DNA from: Pyrenopolyporus hunteri
Taxonomy: Eukaryota; Ascomycota; Sordariomycetes; Xylariales; Hypoxylaceae
DNA: 64,000 nucleotides
Assembly: GCA_902806595.1 (NCBI GenBank)
Contig: CADCXC010000014.1
Coordinates: forward strand, 310,001 to 374,000
Direction: 5' to 3'
Both the position numbers and the translations under genes were made by a program. This document shows, piece after piece, positions 37,301 through 47,279 of this stretch (the stretch's first letter is position 1; every line of letters starts with the position of its first letter). Below the pieces are notes generated by a model. That model was not told the origin of the DNA and searched no databases. It saw only the letters and a list, made by a program, of their open reading frames with translations.

Positions 37301-37817
37301 TCGGCAGGAAAGCATCGGAGCCTCAATAAAGTCTGTCCTCGGGCGAACTAAGAGTGCTTCTTCTCTCTATATATACAGTTAAGTAAAGTGGATTATAGTA
37401 TTAATCCTCGTAGTCAATGATGGTTGCCTTGGCAATTTCCTAGGTACGTATGTCTCTCGTAAAACAGAATTAATGAACACTGATCTTCTAGGAAATTGGG
37501 AATAAATTGCATATATCAATTCTCCTTGGTTGAAAAATGCTAGAGATTATTGAACACTAAAGGGGGCTGACCCAGCTATTAGTCACATTACTCCCTACGC
37601 GGATAGGTTAATGCCGACCGAGGAGTGACGATTCTAATCGTGGTAAATTGATCTCTAACTTCACTCTCTCGGACGCGAGCGCTATCTCTACCTTAAATAG
37701 AGCAGATACGGCTCATAACCAGGGTGTGCCGTGAAATCGCCGTCCCGCGTCCCACCCTCCCGGTATACCAGGTGGAATCCCATGAAATCCGGCAATTCCA
37801 CCTACCTAAAAAGGGAC
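34301..37817. other. 3.5-kb gene-free interval
   Basis: Upstream of the transcription factor and downstream of the UCH gene. No open frame has a recognisable domain; the longest are 113-119 codons and look random. Contains a CTAC run near 35222-35240, purine-rich patches near 35800-35960 and TAGGTA palindromes near 36050-36190. Confidence 0.55.
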
Positions 37818-38595
37818 TTATGCGTTGCGAGATAGAGCAATGCAGCTAAACCGCAAATCCGCGTCTCCAGCCTGCTGCACGAGCCGGATAATCCTCCTGA
37901 TGCTCAAATCAAGCGCCTTCGGGCTTAGAACGTCTTCGTCGTCTTCTAGCGCACCTCGGTCTATCGGCCCCTTTCTCGACCCTTCCAGTTCCCATAGCCT
38001 GCCCCCAACTTTGACAAATGCCACGAAATGTCCCGCGTGGTCTTCGTTGGACGCGGCCGTGTCTCCCAGCTGAACGCACGACTTGTGAGCCGCCTCGAAG
38101 GCGTCGCTGTTATAGAGCATGTCGGCCCGCTCCTCCATCTTGAGGGGTATGGCCTCGCGCCGGATCTTATCGAGGTCCGAGCCCGGGCGGATGTACTCGG
38201 CGGCCGGGCCGTTGATGGCGCAGTGCAAGAACCCGATGGACCCACAGGCGTGGCCGATAGTCTGCTTGAACCAGATCACGGGCTCCTCCGGCCCGTAGCC
38301 TTCGTAATCGCTCTTCCCGGCGTCTTCGACCTCCCGCTCCTCCTTCCAGGCGGGCGCGATGGGAATGATGGCTAGCAGCGCCAGAGCCGGACGCGGGATA
38401 TGGGCTATGAGCTCGGGCTCTTCGAGAGACCAGACGTCGTGGAAGGATAACTCGGACGACAGACCTAACTTCGCGGCGAGCTGGTTCATCACCTCGGGGT
38501 TATTCTCTGTTGCTAACATCAGCTACTCCGCGTATTTGAAAAATTGGCACGTTTGGGTGTTTATTACCCAACTTAGTCCACATTTTTTTCTCCAT
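37818..38595 (-). CDS. YUH1: Ubiquitin carboxyl-terminal hydrolase, UCH family (YUH1/UCHL3-like)
   Basis: A cysteine protease (peptidase C12) that removes small adducts from the ubiquitin C-terminus in cytosol or nucleus. The main exon (37818-38512) carries ENNPEVMNQL, FHDVWSLEEPELIAHIPRP, the oxyanion Gln and nucleophile in QTIGHACGSIG (Gln86 and Cys92 counted from the ATG at 38519), and the active-site His in AGHFVAFVK (His164). The residue normally Asp after the His strand (YELDG in the family) is Glu179 here (WELEG). The family's conserved N-terminus starts just before ENNPEV, so I prefer a start at 38595-38593 with a 28-nt first exon (38568-38595) and a 55-bp intron (gtaata to gttag), giving 240 residues. 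The simple start at 38519 gives 233. Confidence 0.9.
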
Positions 38596-39344
38596 GGTGT
38601 CGATTGTAGTAGACAATACCACGACTTAGAAAATCGACGCTTTCTACTTAGACATCTAGTCAGGAAGTGATTTATGGTTATGCCTAGTAGAAATCTAAAT
38701 GTTCTAAACCCGAGAAACTCTCTTTGAGGGTGACAAACAGCCAACCAACCGGCTTCTCGCGCCCGCAGCAGGCAGCCAGGGCAACGTCATGTAGCTGCCC
38801 GCATCCCTTACCCCACTGTAAATCTCAACCCCAACCCTGAGGTGTAACTACCAGAATACCTCATTTACCAAACCGTCTTTAACATATTTATAAAGAAATA
38901 TCTATAATGTCGTTTGGATTGAAGAAGGTTTGGGCCTTAAATTATACATATATTAAGGGTTCAACTGGGTATAAGTTAATATCACATTTTTGCAATAGCT
39001 GCAGGTCGTTACCCCTTTCACGATGTTAGCGATACTTGCTCTCACGCCGTACAACAACCCATAAAGACCTCACTATCACAAATCCCAGTCGCTAACCCGT
39101 AAGACTTCATCGGGAAGGTGGCCCCCTAAATGCTCAAACTGAGAGTTAACCAAACTTGATTTAACCCTTCGGTAGTATAATAGCATGTTACCAAGTACGG
39201 ATAGGGAGGATAGCAAAGTGAGAAATCCATAATGTACGAACCCCCGTCCGAGCCCGTAGCTTTTATTCCTCATACGAACACTGCCATCTCAACTGAGATC
39301 CCGCTCTAGACGAAGTAAAGACGGAGCAAGGCCATATCACCACT
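38596..39344. other. Spacer: UCH promoter and ABC-F 3' region
   Basis: 750 bp between two minus-strand genes. It should contain the UCH promoter and the ABC-F terminator. No gene and no clear TATA box are visible. Part of it (38860-39000) is AT-rich. Confidence 0.5.
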
Positions 39345-41861
39345 CTACGACCCCTCCAACTTCCTAACCCTCTTCTCAACACTCTCCTCGAACTCCCTCA
39401 CGCCGCCCTCCAGCACACTCATAACCCCAGCCCTCAACCTATACACAACCCTCCTCCTCCCCGTCCCCGTCCCCGTCCCCCCATCGTCCTCATTCTCGCT
39501 CTCCCCATCCCCCTCCCCCTCCACCACGCCCCTCACAAACCACCGATCGTGGCTAACCACCACGACCGCGCCCTCCCACCCTCTCAGCGCCTCCCGCAGC
39601 GCCCCCACCGTCTCGTAGTCCAGGTGCGTCGTCGCCTCGTCCAGCACCAGGCAGTGCGGGCGGCGCCTGAAGATCCGCGCCAGCTGCAGGCGCACCAGCT
39701 GGCCGCCCGACAGCGCGCGCACGGGGATGTCGGAGGCCAGGCGGCCGGGGAGGCCCAGGGAGCCGAGGAGCGCGCGGACCTCGCCCTCGGCGCCGCCCTC
39801 GGCGCTGCCATTGCCGTCGTCCTCCGCGTCCTTCGCGAGCAGCCCGAGCGCCGTGAGCTCCGGGTCGGCCCGCCCGCGCCGCTGCAGCGCCTCCACGGCG
39901 TGCTGCGCGTAGTACCCGAGCCTGAGGCGCGGGTGCTTGGCCAGGGCGCCCGACGACGGGCGGGCCTCCTCCGCGAGGAGCTTGATGAGCGTGGACTTGC
40001 CGCTGCCGTTGAGCCCGAGGATGCCGACGCGGTTGCCCATGCCCACGGAGAGGGTCACGTCGCGCAGGACGAGGGGGTTCGGGGTTTTGGGGGTGGCGGC
40101 GGCGCCTGCGGAAGAGGTAGGTTTGTACCGAAAAGACACCTTCTCCAGCGATAGCAGGGCCCCCGGGAACCGCAGCTCGGGCGGGTCCGGGAGGACGAAG
40201 GCGATGGGGCGCTCGTCGGGCGGCACGTCGATCTCGGCGCGGCTCGTGAGGTGGTACCCGACGAGGTCGCGGTTGAGCTTGAAGCGCCCGCCGCGGGCGC
40301 TGGCCTCGAGGCCCCAGCGGTCGTCGAGCTTCTTCTGGCGGGACTTGGCCTGGCGGATGCGGTTCTGGTCGTCGCGCGCCTTGCCCTCGCGCATGTTGCG
40401 CTGGATCGTCTGCTGGATGTGCTCCTTCTGCTTGTCCTGCGCTTCCTTCAGCTTCGTCAGGTGCGCCTTCTGCTCCGCCCGGGAGGATTCGTACGTCGGC
40501 AGATCCCCGTGGAAGTACGTCAGGTCTTTGTCCTTGATGATCAGCAGGTCCGTGCAGAGGGAGATGAAGTCCCGGTCGTGGGACACGAGGATCAGGGTTG
40601 GGGGGTCGGGGGACTCGGCGATCGCTGTGAGATGACGCTGCAGCCAGATTATGCCGAGCAGGTCGAGGAAGTTGGTCGGTTCGTCTAGGATCAGGATATC
40701 CGTGTCTTGCAATAATGCGGCTGCGAGGGCCGTCCGCATCTTCCAACCTCCGGATAAGCTCGAAACGGCTTGAGCCATGCGCGATTCCGTAAACCCAAGA
40801 CCAGTGAGAATCTTCTTTGCTTTAGACTCGATCTCTGCTAATTTGGACGGCTCGACCTGGAGTTGGAGGTCGGCGAGCATATCTGCCGCTTCACTCGTCT
40901 CCTTTGCCAACGTCTCGGGCGAGATGTCTTCGTCTTTTTGTTCGTACCTGAGCACTTAGTTAGGGACGCATCACTTAAATTGTTGGCCAAGAATTAGGAT
41001 TATATACTGTGATTGAAACTCCGCAACCTTCTTCTCCATCGCGGTCAAGGCTTTCCGGGCTTGTAAGCCCCTTGCGCCGCTGCGGAGTCTGGCATCTTTA
41101 TCTTTTAGGAACAACTCTTTTTGGAGGCGTTCGCGTTGGACTTTTCGGAAAGCCCTCAAAGCGCCATAGGGGTCGCCGCCCTCTACTCCTCTAGATAAAA
41201 CTAAAATCTAATCAGTTACGGGACTAAAATGCTCGGAGTACCATACGGACTCTCAATCTCTTTTTGCACTTCCTGTTTAGCAGTGGCCCGTTCGATGACC
41301 TCCTCTAACACCGCCGGACCCTCGCCTTCGCTGGAAGCGGGGACCGGGGTTTCGTCGGCGTTAACGTCGCCAGCGTCAGTTTGCTGCAGAATCGTTATGC
41401 GCGTTTCCTCCGGTATACCGGGTATGAGCTTTTCGGCTATCGCCTTCAATAGGGCTATAAGGAATTAGCTCGCCATCTATTGTTCTTCGATGACTACCCG
41501 GTAATAATTTAAGGGGGTGCAACTCAATTAGGAAATTTCAAACTCACTTGACTTCCCGGTACCATTCCGTCCAATCAGCGCATACCGCTGGCCAGCTTTC
41601 AACCTCAATTTGGCATTGCTAAGGATCTCGGTACCCTCGCTCTTGGCCTTACCCTTGCCTTTGGCGGTGGGCTTCGCTCCCGACTTGACGATTATGTTTA
41701 ATCCCTCGATATCTAACTACGTCTCATCCGTTAGCATCCTTGAATATGAGCAAAATGAGCGGAATCTGTACCTCGCGATAATTAGGGGTTCCGATATTAA
41801 AACGAGTCTGCTTCGACGTGCACAGGATGGTCGCGGCGCTCTCGGCTTCCATAGACGTCAT
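39345..41861 (-). CDS. ABC-F twin-ATPase protein
   Basis: A soluble ATPase with two nucleotide-binding domains and no membrane segments, like ABC-F proteins acting on ribosomes. Model of 748 residues: exons 41861-41772, 41716-41548, 41454-41251, 41188-41008 and 40947-39345. The third donor is uncertain (41251 or 41242, 9 nt apart, same frame). First domain: Walker A GRNGTGKST near residue 80, signature LSGGWKM near 280, Walker B ILILDEPT near 300, then LVSHDRDF. A charged linker (REGKARDDQNRIRQAKSRQKK) matches the ABC-F interdomain linker. Second domain: GLNGSGKST near 527, LSGGQL near 627, LVLDEATTHLD near 650, VVSHDRWF. The second Walker B has Ala where Pro is usual. An acidic-basic insert (about 39430-39530) interrupts the end. 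Codon third positions in 39.5-40.3 kb are strongly GC, creating long antisense frames. The sub-branch (Gcn20, Arb1 or other) is not determined. Confidence 0.9.
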
Positions 41862-43079
41862 GATCGCGACGGTATATCCGAACGTTTTGGTCTTCAATGA
41901 ATAACGTAAGGCCAATTGTCGGTATTAACGAGGGGAAGTAGTTGATATATGCCATCTTGCCCCTGTGCACAAAGGGAACCTCTGAGCCGCATTGTATAAA
42001 CTATACACTTCCTATGCTCAAGGACTGCGATCTAAGCTTTCCGTTTGTAGATAGCGCGTATACGATCTATACGATCGCGTGGGAACCGATTCTTGGCTGC
42101 AGTAGCGTGGATGATTCATTCTGGTTCATCGTTGGGCGATCCGTGATTGGTCGGTTTAGGGCTATAATGAATTATAGTGAGTCAAGGCCGGGTGGTACGT
42201 TGGTACTCTTAGTGTTGATCAGCCCAGTCGACGGCTGGCCATTTGCCATGAAACCGCCAACCCGCCAAAACGTTGAAAAAAAAGATGACATAAGCCATAT
42301 ATATGCGTATAGACAACTAGGAAAAAGATGACATAATCGCATATCTAGCATTGACAAAGATGATATAATGCGAGAAAAGATGACATAACATGCGACTAGC
42401 GGGTTCTTAAGGAAACTTCTCTGTACGTATTATAATAGTAATAAAGCTATTCCCATGTGTTTAATCTACATAAAAGCTTATAGTTATATAGCTATACCAT
42501 TTTATTATATATTAGCAAATTCAAGATCATAATATCTTTTTACAGGAATGTCTAAATATCTTTTTACAGGAATGTCTACGCACCTATTTATCGAATAGAT
42601 ATGCGGGTAACAAATAGGTAAATATTTAGGTAAGTACCTAGGTAACTACGCATATAATTTATCACATATTAATAACTAATATCTTCAAAACTAAAAGGTA
42701 GAAAAGCGAAAAAAATAATCAAATATCGTAATTAAATTGGTTAATTTTTTGAATATTTAAATATTTAAACCGCATATTTCTACCTATTTTATTTAATTAA
42801 TTATAGGTTTTTTTCATTTAAGAATTCTTCTACAGCTTATGTCATCAATTTTCAGTGGTTTTGGCGGGTTGGCGGTTTTGGGGGAATGGCCCACCATACA
42901 GTCACTTCTATCGTCTCCATTCATCGTTCATTCGATCGTTCATTCGTTCATTAGCTGGGGTACTAATTAAATGCCTTCCTATCCATCGGTATTATAATAG
43001 ACCAACGCTGGATGTAGCTACTCCATTAGATCAGTAGATTTGACGACCGCTCGCTCGCTAGATATCAATACCGGACCTC
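41862..43079. other. Intergenic region carrying a TIR element
   Basis: Upstream of the ABC-F gene and downstream of the lipid-kinase-like gene. More than half is the AT-rich inverted-repeat element at 42233-42895. A repeated ttcattcgatcgttcattcg stretch follows near 42922-42950. No gene is seen. Confidence 0.6.
42233..42895. mobile_element. Non-autonomous TIR DNA transposon (MITE-like), ~0.66 kb
   Basis: Terminal inverted repeats of about 60 bp: the left end (42233-42295) shares GGCCATT, AAACCGCCAACCCGCCAAAA and GATGACATAAGC with the reverse complement of 42835-42895. The interior is AT-rich and has no open frame. Inside the left end, aaagatgacataa recurs about four times (near 42281, 42325, 42357 and 42376), like transposase-binding subterminal repeats. 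A 22-bp tandem duplication sits at 42531-42577. A CAGTC on both flanks (42225-42229 and 42899-42903) could be a target-site duplication if the ends extend a few bases further. The superfamily is not determined. Confidence 0.85.
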
Positions 43080-44543
43080 TTATCGAACCAACACCGACTT
43101 ATCCACCAAAATTCGCAGGTGTTGTTTATGATCCCTTCTCACCGTCATCGTGCCATCCTGGGGTAACTCCACGATGGTGCCGTCAATGCACACCTTCCTC
43201 CACCTAGCATCCGCTTCCCGGGTAGTGATCTTAACCACCTCGGCCTTTTCATACGCGACCCGTTCCGTCTTCCCATCGTCACCAAGCCACGTCATGCCAA
43301 CATGCTTACCCCCGTCGTACGCCTGCCCCATAATGTCCATGAATTTTTGCGGGCTGACGGGGCCGAAGTGCACGAGCCGGAGTTGACCGTCCAACGGCTC
43401 ACTAGCCGGCGAGATAGTAAACGTCTTCTCTAGATTCGAGACTATCGTAGCTAGAATGTACGCGTACCGGTCCCGCTGGAGCCTCACGAATTCCGAGTCG
43501 GTGTCTGGGGCGAGCTCGAGCACGGCGTTGTACGCGTGGTTCTCCTTGAACAGCTCTTGCACCACCATGCCGAATCGCTTGGCGCCGTGCTTTCGGTACT
43601 CCGGCGTGTCGCTCTCCCAGACGAGCTGGCTGTGGAAACCGTAGCTGGCAACGATGGCACCGTAGAGATGAGACACGGCATCGGCATGACTTTCGACCTC
43701 GGATGATGATGGGCCGGAATTATCGGTTGAAGGGTCCGTGTAAGTTATGATGCGCGAGCCTGGGGAAAACTCCGCCTTAAAAGATGGTAGCGGCGCTGCC
43801 TTGCCTGTGAATAAAGTGCGCAAGCTTTGGACTAAGCTAGACGGCGCGGGATCTTTAGTTATTAGTTCAGCCGACTTATGAAGCGAGGAGAAAAGCGCGT
43901 TTCCTGTGCCGAGTGGGAGGATCGCGATCAAAGGCAAATGAGCTTCCGCGTCCCGTTCATCCTCCGGCGCTTTACCATTGAGCATTTCAATAACACCACC
44001 GTCACCGCTGAGAAGCACCACGGTGTGTCGCACCGCATTATGGTCGGCGCGACCGAGATTCCGGGCGAAATCGCGCACGCTGTTGGCGTTCTGGGTAATA
44101 ATAAGATTATACGTGTTTGGTTTAGGCGGCTCCTCCAAGTTAGCGGACTGTTCTGAAGCATGAATGCCCAGGTCATTTAAGAGCGGCTGCAGAACGGAGT
44201 TATAAAAATTCAAAGCGAGACCTGTCCCAGAGCCTGTTGACACCACGATATGGACATGTTGCGACGGGCCACTTCGTAGATAGTCCGGAAGTCCGTCGCC
44301 TAAGAATTCGTCTAGTAGGGATTGCGGCACATCTGTGGCCTGAGACCGGGATAATTTAAATGCAAGTCCCTGCTCCCCGGTATCTTCCTTCAGACTAAAC
44401 ACGTCGTATAAATCAGACTCGTTTGTCTCTCCTAGCTTTTTCAGTATGAAGACGATTGCCTCGGGTTTGATAGAACTCAGAGTGTTGCCGTCTCCGACCC
44501 TTCCGGCCTCGGTAGAAACACCGTCTGATTCATTCGTAGGCAT
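43080..44543 (-). CDS. DAGK/sphingosine-kinase-type lipid kinase domain protein
   Basis: A single-exon protein of 487 residues starting at ATG 44543-44541. A diacylglycerol-kinase catalytic fold is indicated by STGSGTGLALNFYNSVLQPLL (about residues 102-122, the position of the NPxSG glycine loop), LLSGDGGVIEMLNG (177-190, the nucleotide-binding GGDG loop) and ILPLGTGNA (208-216). The C-terminal half (PLDGQLRLVHFGPV, CIDGTIVELP) matches the beta-sandwich lobe of sphingosine and lipid kinases. Lipid phosphorylation using ATP is therefore likely, with a long-chain base or diacylglycerol as substrate. The first loop reads SGDGG rather than GGDGT. No signal peptide or TM is seen. Its promoter lies in the 570-bp spacer before TRM1. 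Confidence 0.82.
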   Translation of the reverse strand: MPTNESDGVSTEAGRVGDGNTLSSIKPEAIVFILKKLGETNESDLYDVFSLKEDTGEQGLAFKLSRSQATDVPQSLLDEFLGDGLPDYLRSGPSQHVHIVVSTGSGTGLALNFYNSVLQPLLNDLGIHASEQSANLEEPPKPNTYNLIITQNANSVRDFARNLGRADHNAVRHTVVLLSGDGGVIEMLNGKAPEDERDAEAHLPLIAILPLGTGNALFSSLHKSAELITKDPAPSSLVQSLRTLFTGKAAPLPSFKAEFSPGSRIITYTDPSTDNSGPSSSEVESHADAVSHLYGAIVASYGFHSQLVWESDTPEYRKHGAKRFGMVVQELFKENHAYNAVLELAPDTDSEFVRLQRDRYAYILATIVSNLEKTFTISPASEPLDGQLRLVHFGPVSPQKFMDIMGQAYDGGKHVGMTWLGDDGKTERVAYEKAEVVKITTREADARWRKVCIDGTIVELPQDGTMTVRRDHKQHLRILVDKSVLVR

Positions 44544-45113
44544 CTCCTGGATATTGGTAGGAAAACAATACGCAGTAAGATAGTCCCGGAGGTTCGGTGT
44601 TCCAATATTCTATCAGTGAGAGTAAGGCCGTTTGGCGTGAGGGGATTCAGGGTATGTGTAATATGTAAAGGATGCCTAGAACGGGCGGGAAACATATTAG
44701 TAAAAAGGGCGGAGCGGGTCTGCTAACGCCAATAATCTTAGGCTTCAAAAGGTGTAAGATTTATAAGAAATAGGAAGCCGAAAATCCTTATGATGTGCTG
44801 TACTAGCCCCATTGCACAACCCCGAGTTTGTAGGGGTGTTTGACGGAGCGGTTGGGCCTTATAGTCACTGGTACCCTAGTAAGTAAGTCCTTGGGTTAGG
44901 CGCCCGCAGGCTGTGTTGACCAATAGCGGGGTTTATGCCCTCCTATTCTAGGGACCGTAGATGTAAGATCCTAGCTACCATACTTTTACTAGTAGACAAC
45001 CGAGTGGAAAGCAAAAGGAAAGGGGGTATCATTGCCATCCTAAAATCAGCCCTGGTATTGAATATCAAAACCTGCCTTACACTCCTCTCTGCACCACTGC
45101 TACCTACCTATCC
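44544..45113. other. Spacer upstream of the lipid-kinase-like gene
   Basis: 570 bp between two minus-strand genes. It should hold the lipid-kinase-like promoter and the TRM1 3' UTR. No clear elements or genes. Confidence 0.5.
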
Positions 45114-47279
45114 TCAGTGCCCCTTCGCCCTGCTCTGAGGTCCCCAATTCTCTTTAGGATTCGTCTGGTATCTGACTAGGCCTTTCTTGGACTTGTCTCG
45201 TCCGAGTTTCTTATCGAAAACGACCTCCAGCTTGTCGATCGCCTCGCGTTCCTCGTCCTTCTCGGCATCGTCTTTCTTGCCTAATCTAAGCAAGTTGTAT
45301 GCCGGACTGTTCTCCTTGATATTCTCGACGCGCACTGGGGCTTTCTCGCGGACCCATGCTCGCATGATATGCCAAATAACAGACCAAGGCGCGTTGGTCT
45401 TCAAACTGCCGGGTTTGCAATGACTTCGAGTAACTTCGTAGCCTACGGAGCGTAGAGCGCCCCTGAAACTCTCCTCGTCGGGACACATGCAATGTACCGC
45501 GCCCGCTAGGTTCGCCGGGTGGAAGAAGAAGGGATATGGCTCTATCGCAGCAAACTCGTCCTCCTTGATGCTCTGCAGCCCGTCCTCCGGCGGCGGAATG
45601 ATTTCCTCCAATGCAGTTTGCAGCATGCCTTCTATTCGCGGCTTTGTGCCGTAAATGTCGTCGGAGACGTTGGGCAGATCATCCAGGATCTTCTTGATGA
45701 AGTCCGGGGAATGCAGGGGCCCGCCGTACATCGGGCCGCTGAGGTGCATCTTAGAACCGCATTCCTTACAGTGCCGGTCGACGGTGGGTGCAGCGGCAAG
45801 TCCGTGCTTGTAGAACACGCCTGTCCTGGACTTATTGGTCGCTTTCTTATTGCGCGACAGGAACTGTGTTTCCCAAGCTCCGCATCCGTGGTCGCAGCCA
45901 TACACAATCATGGTCTTCCCCGATAGAAATTTGACCTGCGCCGGCGATTTCCTGACTTTGACAAAGATTCGGATGTAATAGTCAATCGAAAGGCTTAGAA
46001 GAGGCTCGATGGCTAGCCCGTACCTTGCCGCCGTCGAAGCGATACCGTGCAGTATTAGGCGGAGCCCAACTTCGTGAGAATAGAACCCCTTCACGGGAAT
46101 ACCGCCGTAGAGAGCGAACGTCTTCTCGGGATATCCTTGCGACGCAAAGACGCTCGAGTCCGTGCATGTGACGCACAATAAGCCTCCGTCATCTCGTACG
46201 GCGTTGAGAGCCGCGTCGAAGAAGGGGGCGGCCGTTCCGTAAGGATCTAGGTCGATCACGTCGTACTTCTTGTTCGGCGCGTTTGGCCTAGGGCCGCCCT
46301 TCTTATTCTTCCCCTTTTCCTCGGGGGGCTCGTAAGTAATTAGGGAGTACATGTGCGCACGGGCATCACCCGCCGTGGCGTTTACTTTAGATTCGACACC
46401 ATTGTATTCGGCATTCCGTTTGATAGCTTCGACCGCCGTGGGGCTGAGGTCGTTCGCGGTGACTGACGTGACGAACGGCAGCTCCTGAGCATACCGCAGA
46501 GCTCGGAGTCCCGTGGCCGACAGGGCATCGAGGATAGTGAATCTAGGAGCGGAAGGTCTATTATTTTTCGCGTCACTAGATTTCGTGTCTTGTTCCTTCG
46601 TTTCCGTCGTTTCTTTCGTTCCCTGCGGGCCTTCGGCGGGTTGATCGGTATCGGTATCGCCGGAGGGTAAGTTATTCGTATGAAGGTTGGTGTTTTCCGA
46701 AGGGGTTTCTTGGACTCCAGCTTCTTGCCCGTTCTGTGTACCCGACATGACTACGTCTGGATCACTTGGCTGAGGCCCGCTGTCATTGGCAGCATCGTTA
46801 GTAGTGGATGCGCCACCCTCCGTAGCGTCTGCCACTTTCTCTTGCTTCTTCGGCCTCTTGCCACCGTTGTCTAGCTTCTCACGCTTCCTCTTGGCCGCTC
46901 TCTCTGCGTTTATAGATCGCCTGTTCGCTAAGGCCTCCTGACCGTATGCTTTAATTGCGAGAACGGTTAGGTCGCGGTTGAACTGCTGAATGGGGTTGTA
47001 GAAGACGTTTTGCTGCTCTTCGAGGTCGCTTAGCTTCTTTTCCGCGATATCTTTCGCCGAGATAGGGACTAAGATTCGAGCGAGTCCTTCCTTTACTTCG
47101 GTAAATTCCTGTCCATCTCTGACGATGGTCTGAACGTCGAGCTTCGCGGCTGCAGAGCCGTTCTTAGTTTGGGATGCCATGCTGCGGGCAGCTCGAACGA
47201 GATCCGGCTTAAAGAGGGATCGATTCACATTCCTAAGTATAGGCAACGAGTATGGTGCGCACGAAAGGAAAAGACTCAT
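45114..47279 (-). CDS. TRM1: tRNA (guanine26-N2)-dimethyltransferase
   Basis: Makes N2,N2-dimethylguanosine at position 26 of tRNAs using S-adenosylmethionine. Single exon; 721 residues from the first ATG (47279), 688 from the second (47180). Family marks in order: NVFYNPIQQFNRDL, the SAM-binding region ILDALSATGLRALRYA with TANDLSPTAVEAIKRN, DVIDLDPYGTAAPFFDAAL (catalytic loop), CVTCTDSSVFAS, and a Cys-rich zinc-binding part with CDHGCGAWE and HCKECGSKM. A low-complexity acidic and Thr/Asn/Pro-rich insert (about 46560-46860) separates the N-terminal piece from the methyltransferase core. The frame stays open upstream to a TTG, but no ATG precedes 47279. The 33-residue leader between the two ATGs is Arg/Leu/Ser-rich and looks like a mitochondrial presequence. 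Confidence 0.95.
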   Translation of the reverse strand: MSLFLSCAPYSLPILRNVNRSLFKPDLVRAARSMASQTKNGSAAAKLDVQTIVRDGQEFTEVKEGLARILVPISAKDIAEKKLSDLEEQQNVFYNPIQQFNRDLTVLAIKAYGQEALANRRSINAERAAKRKREKLDNGGKRPKKQEKVADATEGGASTTNDAANDSGPQPSDPDVVMSGTQNGQEAGVQETPSENTNLHTNNLPSGDTDTDQPAEGPQGTKETTETKEQDTKSSDAKNNRPSAPRFTILDALSATGLRALRYAQELPFVTSVTANDLSPTAVEAIKRNAEYNGVESKVNATAGDARAHMYSLITYEPPEEKGKNKKGGPRPNAPNKKYDVIDLDPYGTAAPFFDAALNAVRDDGGLLCVTCTDSSVFASQGYPEKTFALYGGIPVKGFYSHEVGLRLILHGIASTAARYGLAIEPLLSLSIDYYIRIFVKVRKSPAQVKFLSGKTMIVYGCDHGCGAWETQFLSRNKKATNKSRTGVFYKHGLAAAPTVDRHCKECGSKMHLSGPMYGGPLHSPDFIKKILDDLPNVSDDIYGTKPRIEGMLQTALEEIIPPPEDGLQSIKEDEFAAIEPYPFFFHPANLAGAVHCMCPDEESFRGALRSVGYEVTRSHCKPGSLKTNAPWSVIWHIMRAWVREKAPVRVENIKENSPAYNLLRLGKKDDAEKDEEREAIDKLEVVFDKKLGRDKSKKGLVRYQTNPKENWGPQSRAKGH

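Noticed and set aside
39549..40746. Long frames antisense or out of frame to the ABC-F gene (up to about 397 codons)
   Set aside because: Arg/Pro/Ala-rich shadows created by the strong GC third-position bias of the real gene; no domain.
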